From NCBI RefSeq assembly GCF_000380985.1, contig NZ_KB905704.1, forward strand, positions 1 through 64,000: a DNA stretch of 64,000 nucleotides, read 5' to 3'. This document shows, in pieces, positions 55,216-62,777 of this stretch. The notes beneath the pieces are model-generated. The model was not told where the DNA came from. It did not search any database and was given only the letters and a program-made list of their open reading frames with translations. How positions within the stretch are numbered: the stretch's first letter is position 1; every line of letters starts with the position of its first letter. The DNA comes from Proteiniphilum acetatigenes DSM 18083. Lineage in GTDB: Bacteria > Bacteroidota > Bacteroidia > Bacteroidales > Dysgonomonadaceae. Position numbers and translations under genes: made by a program.

Positions 55216-56601
55216 ATGGTAGAAAAAATAAGACAATCGCTCAGAGATTCTGCAGCGGCAAGGTGGTCTGCACTTTTCATTGTCTCCTTCACAATGATGT
55301 GCGGATATTTCTTAACAGATATCATGGCTCCGCTGGCCGGACTGCTGGAGGCACAACTGGGATGGACCCGGGCAGAGTACGGTACATTTACCAGTTCATA
55401 TGGTTGGTTCAATATTTTCCTGTTGATGCTTATCCTGGGAGGTATCATCCTCGATAAACTGGGAGTCAGGCTTACAGGAGTGGGTGCTGCTTCAGTGATG
55501 GTTATTGGTACAGCGCTCAAATATTGGGCTGTATCTACAGAGTCGCTGCGCGGTATGACCCTGTTTGGGCTGGATGCCCAGGTTTTTTGGGCCAGTATCG
55601 GATTTGCCATTTTTGCCGTAGGGGTTGAGGTGGCCGGTATCACCGTGTCGAAGATTATTGTGAAATGGTTTAAGGGAAAAGAGTTGGCTACCGCTATGGG
55701 AATGCAGGTGGCAATGGCCCGGATCGGTACTGCGCTTGCACTGGGATTCTCTGTGCCGATTGCCAAAGCAACAGGTATAATAGATGTATCCCGCCCGGTA
55801 TTAGTAGCGTTGATCGGACTCTGCATCGGGTTGATAGCTTTCTTTGCCTATATGGTGATGGACAGGAAGCTGGATGCGTCGGAAGCTACGGATGATGCTG
55901 AAGAGAAGAATCCGGAAGACGAATTCAAAGTCTCTGATATCGGGAAAATATTAAATAACAGGGGATGGTGGTATATCGCCCTCTTGTGCGTTTTGTTCTA
56001 TTCTGCTGTTTTTCCCTTTCTCAAATATGCAACTGACCTGATGGTGAATAAATTCGGTGTGGCAGAAGACCTGGCCGGAATGATACCTATGTTGCTGCCC
56101 TTCGGGAATATCCTGCTGACACCCTTGTTCGGGGGGATTTACGATAAAAAAGGGAAAGGAGCTACCATTATGATCATCGGTTCATTACTGCTGATATTGG
56201 TACATGCACTTTTCTCCATACCCGGTTTGAACAGTTGGGTCTTTGCGATGGTACTGGTAGTGATCCTGGGAATTGCTTTTTCACTGGTACCCTCGGCCAT
56301 GTGGCCTTCAGTTCCCAAAATTGTACCCGAGAAACGATTGGGTACCGCTTACTCCCTTATCTTCTGGGTACAGAACTGGGGATTGGCAGGAGTGCCTCTG
56401 TTGATCGGTTGGGTGCTTGAGAAATATTGTATTACCGGACAAACTGTCCGCGACGGACTTACTGTGAATACTTACGATTATACATTACCAATGATGATTT
56501 TTACCGGATTTGGTATACTGGCGTTGGTTGTAGCCTTCTTGTTGAAAGCGGAAGACAAGCGGAAAGGGTATGGCTTAGAGTCGCCTAATATCCAGAAATA
56601 G
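55216..56601 (+). CDS. MFS transporter, candidate histidine or histidine-peptide carrier
   Basis: This 461-residue protein has 12 predicted helices in two bundles joined by a charged cytoplasmic loop (ATDDAEEKNPEDEFKV, about residues 222-240). The segment ILDKLGVRLTG after helix 2 is the MFS motif A position, and YDKKGKGATIM is its counterpart in the second half. The sequence recalls the MFSD1-like branch, some of which move dipeptides, but I cannot prove the substrate. Its place directly after hutH, on the same strand, suggests uptake of histidine, urocanate or His-containing peptides. Confidence 0.75.
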   Translation: MVEKIRQSLRDSAAARWSALFIVSFTMMCGYFLTDIMAPLAGLLEAQLGWTRAEYGTFTSSYGWFNIFLLMLILGGIILDKLGVRLTGVGAASVMVIGTALKYWAVSTESLRGMTLFGLDAQVFWASIGFAIFAVGVEVAGITVSKIIVKWFKGKELATAMGMQVAMARIGTALALGFSVPIAKATGIIDVSRPVLVALIGLCIGLIAFFAYMVMDRKLDASEATDDAEEKNPEDEFKVSDIGKILNNRGWWYIALLCVLFYSAVFPFLKYATDLMVNKFGVAEDLAGMIPMLLPFGNILLTPLFGGIYDKKGKGATIMIIGSLLLILVHALFSIPGLNSWVFAMVLVVILGIAFSLVPSAMWPSVPKIVPEKRLGTAYSLIFWVQNWGLAGVPLLIGWVLEKYCITGQTVRDGLTVNTYDYTLPMMIFTGFGILALVVAFLLKAEDKRKGYGLESPNIQK

Positions 56602-56643
56602 CAGTAAGATGAAAAAGTGATCCGGTGATAATATTACAATTCG

Positions 56644-56684
56644 AACGGCTTCTACCCTAATTTATCTGGTTGGTAGAAGCCGTT
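56644..56684 (+). terminator. Strong hairpin ending the hut-MFS cluster
   Basis: AACGGCTTCTACC (56644-56656) pairs perfectly with GGTAGAAGCCGTT (56672-56684), a 13-bp stem with a 15-base loop. It lacks a clear T run, so it may act as a terminator of weak class or as an mRNA 3' stabiliser. It also separates the convergent TPR gene. Confidence 0.65.
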
Positions 56685-56744
56685 GATTTATAAAAAATGA
56701 GTGGAGCCAATGAAACTGCCTGCAGGAAGGCTGAATCAAATTTA

Positions 56745-58466
56745 TCAATGGGTAATACTGGATGAAGATACCAATTGCACATCGGCATATTGCCACGCTT
56801 TGTCAAAATCAGATTTGACTGATTGTGCCTGAACATCCTTCTTCTGCAATACTAATGCATTATACAATCCTATCAAAGCCCAGCCATTTTTTTTCCATAT
56901 TTGCAGATCTTCACGATATACCTTTTCCGCCTCTTTATATTTCCCGGCTTTGAGAAGTACTGCACCCAAATGATGCCTGACAGAGAAAAACCAGTCGGGG
57001 GGCTCATTATAGTTGAGATTATCTTCTGTTTGCACCGCCTTTTTGAGTAAAGAAACAGAGGTCTCGAATTGACCTCGTTTGGCAGCTATTTCTCCTGCTA
57101 ATACCTTTTCAGCGATTTGTACAAGGTCTGCTGTAGTATTGATACCCCAAACTGTTATCTCTTCCAAAGAAGTATCTGCAGCCAATATTTTCAGTGTCTC
57201 TAATTCCTTCTGAGCATTCGGCAAATCATTGGTGCCCAGATAGGCCATACCCCGTGCATAATGCCATATCGCCTGAGGATATAAAAGATCTTTTTCAGGC
57301 TGGGGTATGGAGAAGATAGTATCCCACATCGCAAATTTTACGGCAATATAATAAGGGATGATATAATAATGCTGTAATGTTCCCCATCCCGGTTGATTCA
57401 TAATATCGGTAGCCGTATGCTCCTGCACTTTTTCCGCAGCCTTCCAGGCTAATTGAGAGTTGCCTTCAAGCGCGGCGGTTGCTGCCAGAAAGTGCCAATT
57501 ATGCGGATAATAGGTGAGCGGATAAACGCCTTGTGCATGATAGGCCGTGGTGTATAAGCTATCCACTTCTACAGCCCGCTGATTGGCAAGTGTGCCGAGA
57601 TGATAATCGCCGGTACTGATATAGATATGGGAAGGCATATGTACCAGATGTCCTGCCCCTGGGACCAATGTGTCCAGTAATCTCGCGCTGGGCAGTGCCT
57701 TTTCGGGAGTAGCGGAGGATTCCAGCGCATGAATATAGAAGTGATGCGCTCCCGGATGCATCGGATGGGTTTGTATCAGGTGTTCCAGTACGGCAATCAG
57801 CTCCGGTGTCCATGCTTTAGGCTTTTTGGTATGCTTTTCATATAGATCCCAGGGATGGAGATCCATTAATGATTCGGCGTAAAGAGCACCAATGTCAGGG
57901 TCGGAAGAATATTGCTCATAAACTTTTTTCATCGCTTCAGCATAAGCAATATCAAGATAGCTTCTGTCGTCAGGTGCTTTTGCTTCGTACCGTGTTGCCA
58001 AAGCATTGATCAGAGAAATCTCCATGGGAGTGCAGTTTTTGGAGAGGGATAAAGCTTTGAGCGCCGCTTCGTAAGCAGGCTGATAATTATTTTCTTCCAT
58101 TGCGGCGTTATAGTTGGGGCCAAGGACATAGGCATAACCCCAGTATGCCATGGCGCAGGTGGAATCTAAGCGGCTGGCTTCATAAAATGATCTTGCTGCT
58201 TCCGCATGGTTGAATGAATACGAGAGCATCATTCCCTGATTAAAATAGGCCTGAGCCTCTTCGCTGCTAGTTGATATTTTGAAGTCGATACCATCTAATC
58301 CTTTGAACATCGGCGCTTTTTTGCCTGAGGTGTACCACTCATTGTCGGTTGTTTGGGTGCTATGACAACCGGTCATTACGGATGTTTTTTCTTTTACCTC
58401 CTCCTTTTTGTTATTACACGAGAGGATAAGTAAAACCGAAAGCACGAGGAATGGAAATCTGATCAT
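56745..58466 (-). CDS. TPR-repeat lipoprotein
   Basis: This 573-residue lipoprotein (lipobox LILSC) is largely helical with tetratricopeptide-like repeats, for example AQAYFNQGMMLSYSFNHAEA (about residues 70-90) and the C-terminal LLKAGKYKEAEKVYREDL. Conserved PGAGHLVHMPSHIYI and HPMHPGAHHFYIH stretches, rich in His, resemble a family of Bacteroidota and proteobacterial TPR proteins of unknown activity. A metal-binding role for the His clusters is possible. It is convergent with the MFS gene and on the same strand as the sigma/anti-sigma pair, but 194 bp away from it. Confidence 0.75.
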   Translation of the reverse strand: MIRFPFLVLSVLLILSCNNKKEEVKEKTSVMTGCHSTQTTDNEWYTSGKKAPMFKGLDGIDFKISTSSEEAQAYFNQGMMLSYSFNHAEAARSFYEASRLDSTCAMAYWGYAYVLGPNYNAAMEENNYQPAYEAALKALSLSKNCTPMEISLINALATRYEAKAPDDRSYLDIAYAEAMKKVYEQYSSDPDIGALYAESLMDLHPWDLYEKHTKKPKAWTPELIAVLEHLIQTHPMHPGAHHFYIHALESSATPEKALPSARLLDTLVPGAGHLVHMPSHIYISTGDYHLGTLANQRAVEVDSLYTTAYHAQGVYPLTYYPHNWHFLAATAALEGNSQLAWKAAEKVQEHTATDIMNQPGWGTLQHYYIIPYYIAVKFAMWDTIFSIPQPEKDLLYPQAIWHYARGMAYLGTNDLPNAQKELETLKILAADTSLEEITVWGINTTADLVQIAEKVLAGEIAAKRGQFETSVSLLKKAVQTEDNLNYNEPPDWFFSVRHHLGAVLLKAGKYKEAEKVYREDLQIWKKNGWALIGLYNALVLQKKDVQAQSVKSDFDKAWQYADVQLVSSSSITH

Positions 58467-58660
58467 GTCAATCAGTTTGAATGATTAATATGTTGGAAAA
58501 ATAAGCATAACACCATTCGGACTGGCATTCAGTCGTTTGGCGGGAAGAAATACTGTGATTTACATCTATTTAATTCAACAACTGTTCATGGATAATTGTT
58601 TGTCGGGGTATCTGGTTTTATTGTTGTTTTGATTCTTTTAGTGGTCGAAAACTGTGATTA

Positions 58661-59923
58661 TTAAGGCAGTTCAATTTGTAAGGTTACTTTTCTGTTTGTT
58701 TTCGACCAGAGCGGAGAACCCAGTAGAAGTCTTTTTATTTCGCTTTCCAGTGCAGGGCAGGAATTTTCTCTGATGTCGATATGTGCCGGCCGTCCCATCG
58801 GATCTATAAAAAATTCGACAGCAATTATAATTTTTTGTCCTGCACATATTTCTTTATCGTAATTTTTGGTAAAATAGTTCCTGAATTCTTCTTCACCAAA
58901 TGTTGTCGTATCTTTTATAGCTGAAACAGCACCTACAACGGTTGCCTTCTTTTGTGTTCCAAAAGCAACGATAACAACTTCGTTCAGCGCCATGTCATCG
59001 GCTTTCATCATGATATCTCCCGCATTTTCTATTAATGGAATACTGGAATTTTTCATACCGATATATGAGGCAATAAGCTCTTTTTGTTCGTCTTTCGGAA
59101 TGAATAATTGAAAATTACCTTCCATATCGGAAACGGTGCCGGTGAGGGTATTGGGGATATGAACCGTAACGCCCGGGATCGGTTCGCCGGTCTCATCCAC
59201 TATGCGCCCCGAGACGAATAGTCTGTCAGGTTGTAGAGTGGATTTTGATATGCCCCTGATTCGTATGGTTTTATCCTGTTCCTGTTGTGACACTGTAACC
59301 CCTGCAGCACGTCCGGCCAATGCTTCTGTAATCTCTTTTAAGGGTGCTTCGAGAGTTGTTTTTTCACTTACATGCTGAGCGGTTGACAGCCGTATCTCTT
59401 TATCCGGAACAGGTTCAATTTCTTCAGCGACCGATTCAATGATTTCGACCTCCGGTTTAACGGGCGCGACCGTCGATGCAACGGTTTTCCCGGAAGTCTC
59501 TTTGCGAACCGGGTCCGGAGTAGTTGCCCTTGAGATGTTTTTTTCTTCTTTTTCCGGGTGTTCGGCGATCAATATCGTATCTTTTTGAAGAGAAGGAGTT
59601 TTATTCTCTTTCCGTTGTTGAATGATATCGGAGGATGCCATGGGTATTTCCTTTTCCGTATAGGGTCTGTCAAGCAGGAGGGGAGTACCGATAAGTAATA
59701 CGATCACAGCTGCTGCAGCCCATAACCACAACCGTCTATGGACACGTTTCTGAGGAGAAGAAACCCGTTTTTCCAGGTCTTCGGTCGCAGCCATATGGTC
59801 TCCCTCTACCGAATCGAACCCGTCGATGGCATCCTGCAGAAAAGGATCGTCCATGGCTTTACGTTCCAGTTGGTTGGCTTCCTTCCCCTGCCGTTGTCCA
59901 CGTATGTAATCTTTTAAATTCAC
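58661..59923 (-). CDS. Anti-sigma/TonB hybrid with a SusC-like middle domain
   Basis: This 420-residue protein has an unusual order. A cytoplasmic N-terminus (about 1-65, ERKAMDDPFLQDAIDGF) resembles Bacteroidota anti-sigma/TonB proteins; then come one membrane helix (LWLWAAAAVIVLLIGTPLLL, about 65-85) and a long charged periplasmic linker. A short plug-like piece (ALAGRAAGVTVSQQ) precedes a carboxypeptidase-regulatory domain (SGRIVDETGEPIPGVTVHIP, about 238-315), a TonB-box-like motif (VVIVAFGTQKK), and a TonB C-terminal-type domain (DPMGRPAHIDIRENSCPALE). The ECF sigma gene lies 81 bp upstream. It probably holds that sigma factor and reads a periplasmic signal. Confidence 0.75.
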   Translation of the reverse strand: MNLKDYIRGQRQGKEANQLERKAMDDPFLQDAIDGFDSVEGDHMAATEDLEKRVSSPQKRVHRRLWLWAAAAVIVLLIGTPLLLDRPYTEKEIPMASSDIIQQRKENKTPSLQKDTILIAEHPEKEEKNISRATTPDPVRKETSGKTVASTVAPVKPEVEIIESVAEEIEPVPDKEIRLSTAQHVSEKTTLEAPLKEITEALAGRAAGVTVSQQEQDKTIRIRGISKSTLQPDRLFVSGRIVDETGEPIPGVTVHIPNTLTGTVSDMEGNFQLFIPKDEQKELIASYIGMKNSSIPLIENAGDIMMKADDMALNEVVIVAFGTQKKATVVGAVSAIKDTTTFGEEEFRNYFTKNYDKEICAGQKIIIAVEFFIDPMGRPAHIDIRENSCPALESEIKRLLLGSPLWSKTNRKVTLQIELP

Positions 59924-60004
59924 ATTGTTTATCGTTACCTTCCGCAGGTTTTATTTATCAGGCCTGCAATTCTTTACGCATTATAACTGAACGTTAATAA
60001 AAGC

Positions 60005-60577
60005 CTACTCAATTTTCAATACCCGCCTAATACAGTTTTTCAAATTCCGCTTTCCGTTCTGAATATAACTTTTCACTTTTTCGAGTGTATATCCCGTAAT
60101 GAAAACGATGTCGGCATACGATTTGTTTTCGTAATAAAAATATTCGATGCTCTTTCGTTGTTCTTCCCCCAATTCGTTCATACAGAATATCAACGCCGAT
60201 TCTTCTTCATTCGATTTCTCCTTATCTAATAGAGTAAAAAAATCGCCGTTTTCCATAATTGTATCGTCAATATTTACAAAAGACGATTGTTTTGCTTTCC
60301 GTAAACGCAGCAGGCAATGATTCTTCGCTACGCTATAAAGCCATGTATGGAAATTCTGTATATCATACCGTTTGATTTTCTGTGAAACTTCTTCAAACAG
60401 ATCCATCACGGCATCCTGCGCATCACTTTCATTACCAAGATATTTCAGGCATAATCCATATACCATCGGGATATAGCGGCGGTACAACTCGCTAAAGCAG
60501 ACCGGTTGTTCTTCTTTCTGGCAAAGTGCAAACAATTCATCGTTCGATAGGGTCGTTATTTTCCGCCTGTTTTTCAA
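60005..60577 (-). CDS. ECF sigma factor
   Basis: This 190-residue ECF sigma factor has region 2 (FSELYRRYIPMVYGLCLKYL, SDAQDAVMDLFEEV) and region 4 (NELGEEQRKSIEYFYYENKS, then YADIVFITGYTLEKVKSYIQ). It is upstream of the anti-sigma/TonB hybrid gene. The only initiation codon before region 2 in this frame is TTG at 60577; an upstream ATG runs into a stop. A minus-strand TAATTTTG (60611-60618) is a likely promoter. It may also control the divergent VWA gene, which is inference. Confidence 0.88.
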   Translation of the reverse strand: MKNRRKITTLSNDELFALCQKEEQPVCFSELYRRYIPMVYGLCLKYLGNESDAQDAVMDLFEEVSQKIKRYDIQNFHTWLYSVAKNHCLLRLRKAKQSSFVNIDDTIMENGDFFTLLDKEKSNEEESALIFCMNELGEEQRKSIEYFYYENKSYADIVFITGYTLEKVKSYIQNGKRNLKNCIRRVLKIE

Positions 60578-60668
60578 TTCGTTGCCTGTTCATTCATAAA
60601 AAATACTTTGCAAAATTAAAAAATTATTCGTTCGGTTATGGAATTCCGGGCACAATTGTATCTATAAA

Positions 60669-60720
60669 GTGGAAAGGTGGAAGAGTGGAAAGGTATAATT
60701 GAATGAGCCCGACAAGTCGG
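60669..60720 (+). repeat. Octamer array plus palindrome (dispersed intergenic element)
   Basis: GTGGAAAG, GTGGAAGA, GTGGAAAG (60669-60692) is followed by CCCGACAAGTCGG (60708-60720). The same pair of motifs occurs at 8054-8120. It lies in the divergent region between the sigma gene and the VWA gene. Confidence 0.65.
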
Positions 60721-60782
60721 GAAGTAGTGATAGTGAATTGAATCCTTTAATCAGTAAAATCAGTAAATCTGCAAATCAATAA

Positions 60783-62687
60783 ATGAATAAAGTTATGAAG
60801 ACAACAGTTAAAAGAATCAGTTTGATGCTCCTTGCAGTGGTTATGTCGTTAGCGGTTTTCGCCCAGGAGATGGAAGTGAAGGGACGGGTATATGATGCCC
60901 AGGGGAAATTAGCGTTGTCCGGTGTCACCGTTATGGAGAAAGGGACAAAAAAGGGAATTTTTACGGATATGAATGGTGAATTCAGCATCAGGACCGGAAA
61001 AGGTAAAATACTGCAATTTCAGTATATCGGTTATAAGCCAAAAGAGGTGAAAGTGGAGAGTGAATGGATAGAAGTGTATTTGCAGCAAGAGGTGGCGCTA
61101 TTGGAAGAGGTGACGGTCGTGGCTTTTGGAAAACAGAAAAAGGAAAATCTGGTTGGAGCAGCAGTTACATTAGTGCGAGGCGGGACACCCGGTATCCTCG
61201 TGCGGGGAACGGTCCGGGAAGCCGGAGCGTACCTATTCCCATATCCTGTTATTGTGCGTGACGTCAATACCGAAGAGTATGAGTCTTTTAAAGAGAATCG
61301 TTTTCTTTCGACTGTAAAGCAACCGCTTTCCACCTTTTCACTCGATGTGGATGCTGCTTCCTACGGCAATATCCGCCGCATGATCAATCAGGGACAGATG
61401 CCACCAAAAGATGCAGTACGGGTTGAAGAGATGATCAATTATTTCAGTTATGACTATCCGCAGCCTACAGATGGCCATCCGGTAAAGATCGTTACCGAAA
61501 CGACAGTCTGCCCGTGGAATAAAGAACATCGACTGCTGCGTATCGGTGTGAAAGCAAAGGAAATTCCTTCGGAGACATTGCCGGCAAGCAATTTTATTTT
61601 TTTGATCGATGTCTCAGGATCGATGTTCAGTGCCGATAAATTACCGCTCGTGAAGTCATCGATGAAACTGCTGGTGAATAACCTACGGCCGCAGGACCGC
61701 GTCGCGATCGTTACCTATGCCGGAGCGGCGGGTGAAGCATTATCCCCGACAAGCGGCGTCGATAAGCAGAAGATCATCGATGCACTGGAGAATCTTCAGG
61801 CCGGTGGTTCTACCGCCGGGGGAGCAGGGATCCAACTGGCATACAAGATTGCCGAAAAGAATTTTGTGAAAGACGGGAATAACCGGGTGATCTTATGTAC
61901 CGACGGTGATTTTAACGTAGGTGTTTCCAGCACGGACGGATTGGAGTCGTTGATTGAAACCAAACGGAAAAGCGGTATCTTCCTGACCGTTCTCGGGTAT
62001 GGAATGGGGAATTACAAGGATAACAAACTCCAGATCCTGGCACAGAAGGGCAATGGCAATCATGCCTATATCGATAATCTGCAGGAGGCCAATAAGGTGC
62101 TTGTGAATGAATTCGGCAGTACGATGTACGCTGTGGCAAAAGACGTGAAGATACAGGTGGAATTCAACCCCGCGTTCGTCAATGCCTACCGCCTGATCGG
62201 TTACGAAAGCAGGCTGCTTGAAGATGAAGATTTCAATGACGACCTCAAAGATGCGGGTGAACTGGGACCCGGGCATACAGTGACGGCGCTGTATGAAATA
62301 GTCCCTGTCGGTGTGGAAGCTCCGGTAGGTAAGATAGATCCTTTGAAATACCAGTCTCCGGAAAAAGAGGCTCCCACCTCCAAATTCTCCAACAACAACG
62401 AGTTGTTGACTGTGAAACTTCGTTACAAGAACCCGGACGAAGATACGAGCCGTAAATTAGAAGTCCCTGTATTGGCAAACGCGATGAATGCAGAGGTGTC
62501 GGGAGACCTGAACTTCATTATGTCGGTCGCCATGTTTGGTCACTTGCTGCGCGATTCCGATTTCAAAGAAGACGCTTCTTATGCAAAAGTCCTCGAATTG
62601 GCCCGTAAAGGATTGAATGATGATCCGAACGGCTACCGCCGCGAGTTTATACGGTTGGTGGAAACGGTACAGCAGTTGGAGAAATGA
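60783..62687 (+). CDS. YfbK-type VWA-domain protein with a SusC-like N-terminal domain
   Basis: This 634-residue exported protein has a signal peptide (LLAVVMSLAVFAQ), a carboxypeptidase-regulatory domain (VKGRVYDAQGKLALSGVTVM, about 30-95) and a TonB-box/plug-start motif (EEVTVVAFGKQKKENLVGA) with no barrel after it. Next is the VWF-N region (STFSLDVDAASYGNIRRMIN), a VWA domain with an intact MIDAS (Asp276 in IDVSGSM; CTDGDFN) and a C-terminal DUF3520-type region (GELGPGHTVTALYEIVPVG). VWA domains bind proteins through a metal ion. The start may also be the Met at 60795. The gene is divergent from the sigma factor and followed by a serpin. Confidence 0.85.
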   Translation: MNKVMKTTVKRISLMLLAVVMSLAVFAQEMEVKGRVYDAQGKLALSGVTVMEKGTKKGIFTDMNGEFSIRTGKGKILQFQYIGYKPKEVKVESEWIEVYLQQEVALLEEVTVVAFGKQKKENLVGAAVTLVRGGTPGILVRGTVREAGAYLFPYPVIVRDVNTEEYESFKENRFLSTVKQPLSTFSLDVDAASYGNIRRMINQGQMPPKDAVRVEEMINYFSYDYPQPTDGHPVKIVTETTVCPWNKEHRLLRIGVKAKEIPSETLPASNFIFLIDVSGSMFSADKLPLVKSSMKLLVNNLRPQDRVAIVTYAGAAGEALSPTSGVDKQKIIDALENLQAGGSTAGGAGIQLAYKIAEKNFVKDGNNRVILCTDGDFNVGVSSTDGLESLIETKRKSGIFLTVLGYGMGNYKDNKLQILAQKGNGNHAYIDNLQEANKVLVNEFGSTMYAVAKDVKIQVEFNPAFVNAYRLIGYESRLLEDEDFNDDLKDAGELGPGHTVTALYEIVPVGVEAPVGKIDPLKYQSPEKEAPTSKFSNNNELLTVKLRYKNPDEDTSRKLEVPVLANAMNAEVSGDLNFIMSVAMFGHLLRDSDFKEDASYAKVLELARKGLNDDPNGYRREFIRLVETVQQLEK

Positions 62688-62777
62688 TCTGAAAAAGTAA
62701 TTCTGTCCATCAATAATATCCGTAAAGAATGTAGTGATATTGTTCGAATAATTAGTCTGATATTCTAAATTTGTAAA

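Noticed and set aside
55083-55826. 247-codon minus-strand open frame opposite the MFS gene
   Set aside because: The composition is rich in Pro, Ser and Ile, typical of antisense to a transporter, and it overlaps the end of hutH.
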